Of a stretch of 64,000 nt of DNA, positions 9,198 through 18,300 are shown piece by piece (within the stretch, counting starts at the first letter, position 1; each line of letters opens with the position of its first letter). The notes beneath the pieces are model-generated. The model was not told the origin of the DNA, searched no databases, and saw nothing but the letters and a program-made list of their open reading frames with translations. Both the position numbers and the translations under genes were made by a program. Source of the DNA: Falsiroseomonas oleicola (GTDB lineage Bacteria; Pseudomonadota; Alphaproteobacteria; Acetobacterales; Acetobacteraceae); contig NZ_JAERQM010000002.1 in NCBI RefSeq assembly GCF_019029495.1, forward strand, positions 558,001 through 622,000, read 5' to 3'.

Positions 9198-9989
9198 CTA
9201 GAGCGAAAACCTTTCGCCGAGATAGACACGCCGCACACCCTCATGCGCGACGATGTCGCGGGGGTTGCCCTCCATCAGCACCTGGCCGTCATGCAGGATA
9301 TAGGCGCGGTCGATGATCTCCAGCGTCTCCCGCACATTGTGGTCGGTGATGAGCACGCCGAGGCCGCGATCCTTCAGATGTTTTACAAGGTCACGGATCT
9401 CGCCGACGGCGATGGGGTCGATGCCGGCCAGCGGCTCGTCCAGCAGGATATAGCTGGGCTGGGTCGCCAAGGCGCGGGCGATCTCGCAGCGCCGGCGTTC
9501 ACCGCCCGAAAGCGCCAGGGCCGGGGCGCGGCGCAGATGGGCGATGCCGAATTCCGCCAGCAGGCTGTCCAGCATCTGCTCCCGCCGGTCGCGCACCGGC
9601 TCGACCACCTCCAGCGCCGCGCGGATATTGTCTTCCACCGACAGGCCCCGGAAGATCGAGGCCTCCTGCGGCAGGTAGCCGAGGCCGAGGCGGGCGCGGC
9701 GGTACATGGGCAGGAAGGTGACGTCATGGCCATCCATGGTCACCGTGCCTTCATCCGGCTGCACCAGGCCGGTGATCATGTAGAAGGTCGTGGTCTTGCC
9801 GGCGCCATTCGGGCCGAGCAGGCCCACAGCCTCCCCCCGCCGCAGGGTCAGGGAGACATTCCGCACCACCGGCCGCTTCTTGTAGCGCTTGCCCAGGCCG
9901 GTCGCGACCAGGCCACTGTTCTGCGTGGCGAGCCGCACATTCGGGCGGGTTTCGCCGGGGCGATCCGGGCCGTTCATTGGGCCGTTCAT
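9198..9989 (-). CDS. lptB: LPS export ABC transporter ATP-binding protein
   Basis: A 263-aa ABC ATPase that powers extraction of lipopolysaccharide from the inner membrane with LptFG. Walker A is GPNGAGKTT, signature LSGGERRRCEIARAL, Walker B YILLDEPLAGIDP, and the H-loop is ITDHNVRE. These segments are characteristic of LptB. The Pro/Asn-rich N-terminal extension of about 25 residues precedes the conserved SGLVATGLGKRYKKRPVV. Its start overlaps the lptA stop by ATGA. Confidence 0.96.
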   Translation of the reverse strand: MNGPMNGPDRPGETRPNVRLATQNSGLVATGLGKRYKKRPVVRNVSLTLRRGEAVGLLGPNGAGKTTTFYMITGLVQPDEGTVTMDGHDVTFLPMYRRARLGLGYLPQEASIFRGLSVEDNIRAALEVVEPVRDRREQMLDSLLAEFGIAHLRRAPALALSGGERRRCEIARALATQPSYILLDEPLAGIDPIAVGEIRDLVKHLKDRGLGVLITDHNVRETLEIIDRAYILHDGQVLMEGNPRDIVAHEGVRRVYLGERFSL

Positions 9990-10993
9990 CGGGCCGGCGT
10001 CTCGGCCGCGCCCTGGCTCGGCCGTCGCTGCGGCGGCGGGGCGGGGGTGCGTCGGGCCGGGCGTTGTGCCGGCGGCACCGTCGCCTGGCTCGGCTGCTGC
10101 TGCCCCTGAACGATCAGGCCCTGTACGCGGGTGCCTGGCGCCGAAACCAGCCGGGAGACTCCGCTGCGCAGGTTCACGATGGCTTCCTGGCCGTTCAACT
10201 GGTTCTCCCCCCGGGTGATACGCACGCCGCCGACCAGCCGCGCGAGTGCGGTCTGGGGGCTGTACATGCCGCGTTCCCCGCGGACCACCTCATCCGCCGT
10301 GCGGATTTCGACATTGCCATAGGCCTCGACCCGGTCGATCCGGCTGTTCTCCCCGGCGACGGGCAGGCCGGCGACGGGGGGGGCGGCGGGGCGCGCGGGT
10401 GCGGCTGGGGTGGGGGCGCCCTCGGCACCCTCCTCCAGGAAATAGGCGACCAGCGTATCGGCGGCGATGCGGCGGTTGTCGCTGCTGACCACCACGGCGG
10501 CGCCACGCGCCACGGCCATGCGTCGCTGCGGCCAGTATTCCAGGCTGTCGCGGGCGGTGATGCGCTGGTCCGGCGTGGTCAGCGACAGGCCGCTGCCCGA
10601 CAGCACCATGACCGCCTGGTCCATGTCATAGACCGCGCGCTGGCCCTCCGCCGTTTCCGTGGCGGAGGTGACGCGCACATTGCCCTCCGCCTCCAGCCGC
10701 CAGATCTCGCCGCCCGAAAGCGGGCTGTCGCCGGGCTGTCCCGCCGGAGCGGGGGCCTGGGGGCCGCCGCGCGGGCGGTAGCGGGCGATCAGCCGGTCGG
10801 CATCGACGGACACGCCATCGCGCACCGCCCGCGCGGCGCCGCGGGCGACCACCAGCTGGTCCTGCTGGCGCCATTCGATGCCGTCATTGGCGGTGATCTC
10901 GACGGGACCGCCCTGGTTCAGATCCAGGCTCTGCGGCCAGGCCGGGTTCGCCAGCAGCAGCAGCGCCGCCAGCGGCGGCAGCAAGCGCCTCAT
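9986..10993 (-). CDS. lptA: LPS transport periplasmic protein LptA (OstA-like)
   Basis: A 335-aa protein with a signal peptide (MRRLLPPLAALLLLANPAWP) and OstA/LptA beta-jellyroll repeats (VEITANDGIEWRQQDQLVVA, then a second set around IAADTLVAYF and VRGERGMYSPQT). LptA bridges the periplasm for LPS between LptC and LptD. It is longer than the roughly 185-aa E. coli protein, with Pro/Ala-rich inserts and tail, as seen in other alphaproteobacteria. It overlaps lptC and lptB by ATGA at both ends, forming a coupled lptC-lptA-lptB unit. Confidence 0.9.
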   Translation of the reverse strand: MRRLLPPLAALLLLANPAWPQSLDLNQGGPVEITANDGIEWRQQDQLVVARGAARAVRDGVSVDADRLIARYRPRGGPQAPAPAGQPGDSPLSGGEIWRLEAEGNVRVTSATETAEGQRAVYDMDQAVMVLSGSGLSLTTPDQRITARDSLEYWPQRRMAVARGAAVVVSSDNRRIAADTLVAYFLEEGAEGAPTPAAPARPAAPPVAGLPVAGENSRIDRVEAYGNVEIRTADEVVRGERGMYSPQTALARLVGGVRITRGENQLNGQEAIVNLRSGVSRLVSAPGTRVQGLIVQGQQQPSQATVPPAQRPARRTPAPPPQRRPSQGAAETPAR

Positions 10994-11772
10994 TGTCCGC
11001 CCTCCAGCACCGCGCGGGCGCGTCCGGTGAAGATCACCACCTGGCCCCGGTCATACAACCGGAAGCCCTCGGCGGTCAGATTGCCGAAGGGGCCCTGCGC
11101 CGCGACCGGCAGGTCGCCAGAGGCGGCGCCCGCCTTCAGGTCGATCTCCGCGGCCTCGGTCACGAATTGGGTCCCGTCGTCATGATGCACCGTCACCTGC
11201 CCGGCCAGACCCAGCCTGTTGGTCGGGCGATTGAAGCGACCCTCCCGCGATTCGAGGTAGACCCAGGCGCCATCGCCGAGCAGCAGGTCGGCGCGGGGTG
11301 CTGCCAGCGCCACCACATCCTCATTGCCACCCTGGGTCGCGAGGTCGGCGGTGACGGTATAGGGGCGGTCCTGCTCATCCACCCCCTGGTAGCGCGGATC
11401 GACGATGCGCAGCGCGTCGGGCGCGGCCTGCAACACGCGGCGGAAGGCGACGCGACCGCGATCGGCGGCGCTGTCGATCTCCGGCCAGAGAGCCACGGCG
11501 GCCAAAAGGCAGACGGCGGCCAGGGGCAGTATGCGCTTGGCGACGGCCACCAGGATACGCCGCCGCGCCAACTGCCCCGCACTGGGCGCGGTGCGTTCCC
11601 GCGAGGGCGCCAGCATGCGCCGCGCCGGCGGGCGCGAGGCGGCGCCCGGGGCGGCGCTGGGCCGAAGAGAAGTGGGCGGCGGCAGTCTCACGGTGCTTTC
11701 TAGGGCCTTGCTGGGCGAGGGGTCAACGCGCGAAGCGATCCGCGGCGCCTCCCCGGACAAAAAACGTGCCAC
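10990..11772 (-). CDS. lptC: LPS export protein LptC
   Basis: Up to 260 aa. A Pro/Arg-rich N-terminus precedes one transmembrane helix (ILPLAAVCLLAAVALWPEI), then the periplasmic YrbK/LptC domain with the family segment QDRPYTVTADLATQ and, later, DDGTQFVTEAAEIDLKAG. It anchors the LptA bridge to LptB2FG. The start is uncertain: GTG 11772 gives the full frame without a clear ribosome site, while GTG 11691 would give about 233 aa. Followed by lptA with an ATGA overlap. Confidence 0.87.
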   Translation of the reverse strand: MARFLSGEAPRIASRVDPSPSKALESTVRLPPPTSLRPSAAPGAASRPPARRMLAPSRERTAPSAGQLARRRILVAVAKRILPLAAVCLLAAVALWPEIDSAADRGRVAFRRVLQAAPDALRIVDPRYQGVDEQDRPYTVTADLATQGGNEDVVALAAPRADLLLGDGAWVYLESREGRFNRPTNRLGLAGQVTVHHDDGTQFVTEAAEIDLKAGAASGDLPVAAQGPFGNLTAEGFRLYDRGQVVIFTGRARAVLEGGQ

Positions 11773-11846
11773 ATATTGGGTGCGACGGCACCTTCGATGT
11801 CACGTGGCAGTCAGCCTGCCCTCCGCCAGCGCGTCGCGCCGGAGGG

Positions 11847-12470
11847 TCAATGCGCGAAGATGTCCGGGTCCTCATAGCCCAGCAGGTCCAACCGACCGCG
11901 CATGGGCAGGAAGTGGTAGCAGGCCTCGGCAATGTCCAGCCGCCCCTCACGTTCCAGCACCGCCTTCAAGCGGGCCCAGAGCGCATGCAGGTGCAGCACG
12001 TCGGAGGCCGCATAGGTCAGTTGCTCTGGCGTGAGCTCCGGCGCGCCCCAGTCGCTGGACTGCTGCTGCTTCGACAGGTCGACGCCCAGCAGGTCGCGGC
12101 AGAGGTCCTTCAACCCGTGCCGATCCGTGTAGGTGCGGACCAGCTTGGAGGCGATCTTGGTGCAGACCACCGGCGCCACGACCACGCCCAGCGCATTGTA
12201 CAGCGCGGCGACATCGAAGCGCGCGAAGTGGAAGATCTTCAGCACCGCGGGGTCGGCCAGCAGGCGCTTCAGGTTTGGGCAATCCGCGCCACGGCCGCCC
12301 AGCCGCTCCGGCAGGATCTGGACGCAATGGGCGGTGCCGTCGCCGGCCGAAAGCTGCACCAGGCACAGCCGGTCGCGCCGCGGGTCGAGGCCCATGGTCT
12401 CGGTGTCGATGGCGACGGAGGCGCCGAAGTCGATGCCGTCGGGAAGGTCATGTTTATGGAGGCGGATCAT
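11847..12470 (-). CDS. rnd: Ribonuclease D-like DEDDy 3'-5' exonuclease
   Basis: About 207 aa, with only the exonuclease domain; the C-terminal HRDC domains of long RNase D are absent, as is common in alphaproteobacteria. Motifs are Exo I VAIDTETMGL, Exo II KIFHFARFDVAAL and Exo III YAASDVLHLHALW, which supply the four acidic ligands and the Tyr. It is predicted to trim tRNA and other small RNA 3' ends. ATG 12470 (MIRLHKHDLPDG) is preferred over an upstream start. It lies just downstream of tRNA-Leu on the same strand. Confidence 0.93.
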   Translation of the reverse strand: MIRLHKHDLPDGIDFGASVAIDTETMGLDPRRDRLCLVQLSAGDGTAHCVQILPERLGGRGADCPNLKRLLADPAVLKIFHFARFDVAALYNALGVVVAPVVCTKIASKLVRTYTDRHGLKDLCRDLLGVDLSKQQQSSDWGAPELTPEQLTYAASDVLHLHALWARLKAVLEREGRLDIAEACYHFLPMRGRLDLLGYEDPDIFAH

Positions 12471-12520
12471 GGCGTCCCGGGTGAAAAGGGTGGAACCCAC
12501 GCCATGATGATCCCGCTTGG

Positions 12521-12607
<87 letters not shown>

Positions 12608-12757
12608 AAAGGGGCGTCTTCCGACGTGGGGCGGGATTTACGGGCGGGCCTCGGGGCCGTCAAGCGGGGGTCATGCGGTTTCTTGCAATGTCGTGTCGCT
12701 TGGTACGGACCCGGCCGGCGGCGTATAGAAGGGCGGCATGGATATGGAGCGCGGGTG

Positions 12758-13705
12758 ATGCAGGTGGGGCAGGATCGCAAGGTGGCGACGGTGTTCGGCG
12801 GCGCCGGCTTCATCGGACGCTATGTGGTGCAGCGCCTGGCGGCGCAGGGCTATGGCGTGCGGGTCGCCACCCGCCACCCGGCCGCGACGCGCTTCCTGAC
12901 CACCCAGGGGCGGGTCGGGCAGATCGTGCCCTTGCAGGTCTCCGTCACCGACCCGGCGGCGCTGGCCCGGGCTGTGGAGGGGGCGGATGTCGTCATCAAC
13001 CTGGTCGGCATCCTGCATGGCGATTTCGACCGCATCCAGGGCGAGGCGCCCGGCCTGATCGCCGCTGCCGCCAGCAAGGCGGGCGCGCGCCGGATGGTGC
13101 ATCTTTCCGCCATCGGTGCCGATGCGGGCAGCGAAAGCCGCTATGCCCGCAGCAAGGCGGCGGGGGAGGCGGGCGTGCTGGCGGCCTTCCCTGGCGCGAC
13201 CATCCTGCGTCCCTCCGTGGTGTTCGGGGCGGAGGACCAGTTCTTCAACCGCTTCGCCGGCATGGCACAGATGCTGCCCTTCATGCCGGTGGTCTCCGGC
13301 GACAGCCGCTTCCAGCCGGTCTTCGTCGGCGATGTGGCCGATGCGGTGATGGTGGCGCTGAAGGACGATGCGGCGCAGGGCCGCACCTATGAACTCGGCG
13401 GGCCGCGCGTGATGACGATGCGGGAGGTGCTGCGCTTCATCCTGGACACCATCCGGCGTCCGCGCCGAATGGTGGACATGCCGATGGGCCTGATGCGGCT
13501 TCAGGCCGCGGTGCTGGAGAAACTGCCGAGCCCGGCGCTGACCCGCGACCAGCTTCTGCTGCTGGCCAAGGACAATGTGGTGGCGGAGGGCGCGCCGGGC
13601 CTCGCCGCGCTGGGGATTGCGCCGAAATCGGTGGAGGCGGTGGTTCCGGCCTATCTGCGCCGCTTCCGGCCCGGCGGCGGTCGCCGCGACCTCGCGACCG
13701 CATGA
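12758..13705 (+). CDS. Complex I NDUFA9-subunit-family / atypical SDR protein
   Basis: A 315-aa Rossmann protein starting MQVGQDRKVATVFGGAGFIG, whose GGAGFIGR is the NAD(P)-binding loop of atypical SDRs. Other family segments are DVVINLVGIL, HLSAIGAD, YARSKAAGE and FQPVFVGDVADAV. This combination is typical of the NDUFA9-like proteins of alphaproteobacteria, relatives of the mitochondrial complex I accessory subunit and possibly quinone- or NAD-related dehydrogenases. ATG 12758 is chosen because GGAG lies 8 nt upstream. Monocistronic, with a short terminator-like hairpin after it. Confidence 0.88.
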   Translation: MQVGQDRKVATVFGGAGFIGRYVVQRLAAQGYGVRVATRHPAATRFLTTQGRVGQIVPLQVSVTDPAALARAVEGADVVINLVGILHGDFDRIQGEAPGLIAAAASKAGARRMVHLSAIGADAGSESRYARSKAAGEAGVLAAFPGATILRPSVVFGAEDQFFNRFAGMAQMLPFMPVVSGDSRFQPVFVGDVADAVMVALKDDAAQGRTYELGGPRVMTMREVLRFILDTIRRPRRMVDMPMGLMRLQAAVLEKLPSPALTRDQLLLLAKDNVVAEGAPGLAALGIAPKSVEAVVPAYLRRFRPGGGRRDLATA

Positions 13706-13723
13706 GGCCGGATCGGGCCTTTT
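13705..13723 (+). terminator. Short terminator-like hairpin after the NDUFA9-like gene
   Basis: AGGCC-N6-GGCCT followed by TTT starts at the stop codon. The five-pair stem is weak, so termination here is only plausible. Confidence 0.35.
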
Positions 13724-13776
13724 ATGATGGAGGTCCGGGGTGCCTCGAGGTGGGGCGGTAAGGAAAATACGATTTT

Positions 13777-13795
13777 AGGACAGTCATGCTGTCCT
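13777..13795. promoter_or_regulatory. Perfect inverted repeat upstream of gltD
   Basis: AGGACAG-TCATG-CTGTCCT, two perfect 7-bp arms around 5 nt. If TATGCT at 13826-13831 is the -10 of the gltD promoter, the repeat is centred near -52, a usual activator position. A few T residues follow it, so a bidirectional terminator is an alternative reading. Confidence 0.45.
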
Positions 13796-13838
13796 TTCGA
13801 CGCAAAACGGACTCGCATCCGTTGCTATGCTGGTGTAG

Positions 13839-13886
13839 GAGGCTCCCCCGCGCCGCCGCCGGACGGCGCGCGACTCTAGGAGCCTC
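13839..13886 (+). promoter_or_regulatory. Two-part leader hairpin covering the gltD ribosome-binding site
   Basis: The outer stem GAGGCTCC (13839-13846) pairs with GGAGCCTC (13879-13886). The inner stem CGCGCCG (13849-13855) pairs with CGGCGCG (13864-13870). The likely Shine-Dalgarno AGGAG (13878-13882) lies inside the outer stem, 10 nt before the ATG at 13893, so folding would hide it. Confidence 0.5.
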
Positions 13887-13892
13887 GCCGCC

Positions 13893-15332
13893 ATGGCCGA
13901 ACGGATGCTGCAATTCGTGCGCCTCGACCAGCACCAGCCGGACAAGCGTCCGGCCACGGCGCGGCGCGAGGATTTCGCCGAGATCTACAAGGAATTCGAC
14001 CCGGCGGCGGCGAAGGCGCAATCCAGCCGCTGCAGCCAGTGCGGCGTGCCCTTCTGCCAGGTGCATTGCCCGCTGAACAACAATATTCCGGACTGGTTGA
14101 AGCTGACGGCGGAAGGCCGGCTGGAGGAGGCCTATGAGGTCTCCGCCGCCACCAACACTTTTCCGGAGATTTGCGGCCGCATCTGCCCACAGGATCGCCT
14201 GTGCGAGGGCAACTGCGTCATTGAGAAAGATTTTGGCAGCGTCACCATCGGGTCGGTGGAAAAGTACATCACCGACACGGCCTGGGAGATGGGCTGGGTC
14301 AAGGCGCCGAAGCCGCGGCGGGAACTGCCGCAGTCCGTCGGCATCATCGGCGCGGGGCCTGGTGGGCTGGCGGCGGCGGAACGGCTGCGCATGCGCGGCT
14401 ACCAGGTGCATGTCTATGACCGCTACGACCGCGTCGGCGGGCTGATGATCTACGGCATCCCCAACTTCAAACTGGAGAAAGAGGTGGTGCTGCGCCGCTG
14501 GAAGCAGTTCGAGGAAGGCGGCATCCAGTTCCACCTGAACACCGCCGTCGGCCAGGACATCACGCTGGAGGCGCTGCGCCTGAAGCACGACGCCGTGCTG
14601 ATCGCGACCGGCGTCTACAAGGCGCGCGACATGGCCGCGCCGGGCATTGGCCTCGACGGCATCGTGCCGGCGCTGGATTACCTGACCGCCTCGAACCGCG
14701 CCGGGCTGGGGGAGGTTGTGCCCGGCATGGCCAATGGGGCGATGAACGCCGCCGGCAAGCGCGTGGTGGTCATCGGCGGCGGCGACACGGCGATGGATTG
14801 CGTCCGCACCGCGGTGCGCCAGGGCGCCACCTCCGTCACCTGCCTCTATCGGCGCGACAAGGCGAATATGCCGGGCTCGATGCGGGAGGTGTACAACGCC
14901 GAGGAAGAAGGCGTCGTCTTCGAATGGCTCGGCGCGCCGGAGGCCTTCCTGGGCGATGGCGCGGTCACTGCCGTGCGCGCGCACCGCATGCATCTCGGCC
15001 TGCCGGATGCGACCGGCCGCCAGCAGGTGCAGCCGATCCCGGGCAGCGGCTTCGACCTGCCGGCCGATATCGTCATCATGGCACTCGGCTTCGACCCGGA
15101 GGACCTGCCCAAGGCCTTCAACGAGCCGGCCTTGCCGGTGACGAAATGGGGCACGCTGAAGGTGGACCATCGCACGATGATGACGGCGCTGCCGGGCGTC
15201 TTCGCCGCCGGTGACATCGTGCGCGGCGCATCCCTCGTCGTCTGGGCGATCCGCGACGGGCGCGACGCGGCCGAGACCATGCACAGCTATATCGAGCAGA
15301 AGACCGCGGCGCTCGCCGTGGCGGCGGAGTGA
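13893..15332 (+). CDS. gltD: Glutamate synthase (NADPH) small subunit
   Basis: A 479-aa flavoprotein that takes electrons from NADPH and feeds them to GltB for reductive transfer of the glutamine amide to 2-oxoglutarate. The N-terminal region has the Cys-rich iron-sulfur pattern CSQCGVPFCQVHCPLNN and CGRICPQDRLCEGNC. The FAD-binding GIIGAGPGGLAAAERL (about 150) and the NADPH-binding VVVIGGGDTAMDC (about 290) follow, then the C-terminal GVFAAGDIVRG. It precedes gltB, the reverse of the common gltB-gltD order, and shares a GTGA overlap region with it. The leader contains a palindrome and an RBS-covering hairpin, listed separately. Confidence 0.96.
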   Translation: MAERMLQFVRLDQHQPDKRPATARREDFAEIYKEFDPAAAKAQSSRCSQCGVPFCQVHCPLNNNIPDWLKLTAEGRLEEAYEVSAATNTFPEICGRICPQDRLCEGNCVIEKDFGSVTIGSVEKYITDTAWEMGWVKAPKPRRELPQSVGIIGAGPGGLAAAERLRMRGYQVHVYDRYDRVGGLMIYGIPNFKLEKEVVLRRWKQFEEGGIQFHLNTAVGQDITLEALRLKHDAVLIATGVYKARDMAAPGIGLDGIVPALDYLTASNRAGLGEVVPGMANGAMNAAGKRVVVIGGGDTAMDCVRTAVRQGATSVTCLYRRDKANMPGSMREVYNAEEEGVVFEWLGAPEAFLGDGAVTAVRAHRMHLGLPDATGRQQVQPIPGSGFDLPADIVIMALGFDPEDLPKAFNEPALPVTKWGTLKVDHRTMMTALPGVFAAGDIVRGASLVVWAIRDGRDAAETMHSYIEQKTAALAVAAE

Positions 15333-15337
15333 CGACG

Positions 15338-18300
15338 ATGGACAACTACGTCGCAGACTACCAGTCCCAGCACGCGCTGCTGTCGTCCACCGCGCATGTG
15401 GACCTGACGGAGCATGACGCCTGCGGTGTCGGCCTGGTGGCCTCGCTCGATGGCCAGGCGCATCGCAAGGTGGTGCAGGCCGGCATCGATGCGCTGAAGG
15501 CGGTGTGGCACCGCGGCGCGGTGGATGCGGATGGCAAGACCGGCGACGGCGCCGGCATCCATGTCGAGATCCCGCAGGACTTCTTCGCCGAGGTCGTGGA
15601 GCGTGGTGGCGACCGCCTGCGCCCGGGCCGCATCGCGGTGGGCATGGTCTTCCTGCCGAAGACCGATCTCGGCGCGCAGGAGCGCTGCCGGCAGATCGTG
15701 GAATCCGAAATCCTCGCCGCCGGCTACAGCATCTATTCCTGGCGCCAGGTGCCGATCGACGTCGCCTGCATCGGCGAGAAGGCCAATGCGACGCGGCCGG
15801 AGATCGAGCAGATCCTGCTGTGGAATCCGCGCGGCGTCGATGAGGACAGCTACGAGCGCGACATGTTCGTGATCCGCCGCAAGATCGAGAAGCAGGCGAT
15901 CGCGGCGCAGATTCCGGAACTGTACCTCTGTTCGCTGTCCTGCCGCTCCATCGTCTACAAGGGCATGTTCCTCGCGGAGAGCCTGACGGAATTCTACCCG
16001 GACCTGCTGGATGTGCGCTTCGTCTCGCGCTTCGCCATCTACCACCAGCGCTATTCCACCAACACCTTCCCGACCTGGCGGCTGGCGCAGCCCTTCCGCA
16101 TGCTGGCGCATAACGGCGAGATCAACACCGTCCACGGCAACATCAACTGGATGAAGTCGCATGAGACGCGGCTGGCCCATCCTCTGCTCGATGCGCATAT
16201 GGACGACATCAAGCCCATCGTGCAGGCCGGCGGCTCCGACACCGCGACGCTGGACAATGTCTTCGAACTGCTGGTGCGCGGCGGCCGCGACGCGCCGATG
16301 GCGAAGTCCATGCTGATCCCGGAAAGCCTGGGCAGCAACGCGACCATGCCCGACGCGCATCGCGAATTCTTCCTGTACTGCAATGCGGTGATGGAGCCCT
16401 GGGACGGCCCGGCGGCCATCGCGGCGACCGACGGCAAATGGGTGATCGGCGGGCTGGACCGCAACGGCCTGCGCCCGATGCGCTACACCATCACCCATGA
16501 CGGCATCCTGGTCATCGGCTCCGAGACCGGGATGGTGAAGATCGCCGAGGACCGCATTCTTTCCAAGGGCCGCGTCGGCCCTGGGCAGTGCGTCGGCGTG
16601 GAACTGGCGACCGGGCGCTTCTACGGCGATACCGAGCTGAAGGACCGGCTGAGCTCGGGCAAGCCCTTCGGCGAATGGACCAGCCGCACCACGCGCATCG
16701 ACGCCATCGTCAAGACTGGCGCCGATGAGCATGCGGAGCTGACCGGAGAGGCGCTGCGCCGCCGCCAGCTCGCCATGGGCTATACGCTGGAGGAGCTGGA
16801 GACGATCCTGCATCCGATGGTGGAGGAAGCGGCCGAGGCCATCGGCAGCATGGGCGACGACACGCCCATCGCCGTGCTCTCCAGCCAGTATCGCGGCCTT
16901 CACCACTACTTCCGGCAGAGCTTCAGCCAGGTCACCAATCCGCCGATCGACAGCCTGCGTGAGACGCGGGTGATGTCGCTGAAGACGCGGCTCGGCAATC
17001 TGGGCAATATCCTCGATGAGGATCCGACCCAGTGCGACATGCTGATGCTGGACAGCCCGGTGCTGTCCAACGCGGAATTCGCCGCCATGCGCGCCTATAT
17101 GGGCGACACCGCCTGCGTGGTGGATTCCACCTTCCCGGTTTCCGCCGGCGAGCAGGGGCTGCGCGACGCCATCGAGCGCATCCGGCGTGAGGCGGAGGAA
17201 GGTGTGCGCAGCGGCTGCGCGCATGTGATCCTGACCGATGAGGGGCAGTGCGCCGAGCGTGCCGCCATTCCGATGATCCTGGCCGTCGGTGGCGTGCACA
17301 CGCATCTGGTCAAGAACTCGCTGCGCACCTTCACCAGCCTGAACGTTCGCAGCGCCGAATCCATCGACGTGCACTACATCGCCGTGCTGATCGGCGCCGG
17401 CGCCACCACGGTGAATGCCTATCTGGCGCAGGAGAGCATTGCCGACCGGCATCGCCGCGGGTTGTTCGAAGGGCTGTCGCTGAAGGATTGCGTCGGTCGC
17501 TACAAGAAGGCGGTCGATAAGGGGCTGTTGAAGGTGATGTCCAAGATGGGCATCTCCGTCATCTCCTCCTATCGCGGCGGCATGAACTTCGAGGCCATTG
17601 GTCTGTCGCGCGCGCTGGTCGCCGAATTCTTCCCCGGCATCGCCAGCCGCATCTCCGGCATCGGCCTGTCCGGCATCGCGCGCCGCGTGCTGGCGCTGCA
17701 TGCCAAGGCCTGGGATGCGGATGCGGTGACGCTGCCGGTCGGCGGGCTCTACAAGCTGCGCAAGAGCGGCGAGAACCACGCCTTCGACGGCTCGCTGATC
17801 CACACCTTGCAGCGCGCGGTGGAAACCGACAGCTACCAGACCTTCAAGCGCTATTCGGAAGGCGTGCGCCGCCTGCCGCCGGTGGCGCTGCGCGACCTGC
17901 TGGATTTCCGCGCGGAGGGCCGCGTGGCCGTCTCGCTGGAGGAAGTCGAGAGCATCACGGAAATCCGCAAGCGCCTTGTCGCGCCCGGCATTTCGCTCGG
18001 CGCGCTGAGCCCGGAGGCGCATGAGACGCTGTCCATCGCCATGAACCGCATCGGCGCGCGCAGCGACAGCGGCGAGGGCGGCGAGGACCCGGTGCGGGCG
18101 CGGCCGCGCCGCAATGGCGACAATGCGAATTCCGCCATCAAGCAGATCGCCTCGGGCCGCTTCGGCGTCACCGCCGAATACCTGAACAACTGCAAGGAAA
18201 TCGAGATCAAGGTCGCGCAGGGCGCCAAGCCCGGTGAGGGCGGGCAGTTGCCCGGCTTCAAGGTGACGGAACTGATCGCCAAGCTGCGGCATTCCACGCC

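Noticed and set aside
5305-9201. Long plus-strand frame opposite the ABC-F, hpf and rpoN genes
   Set aside because: It crosses three well-defined genes on the other strand and has only shadow composition.
11819-11846. CCCTCCG/CGGAGGG inverted repeat beside the rnd stop
   Set aside because: Short 7-bp arms, wide loop and no T-run; not enough for a terminator call.
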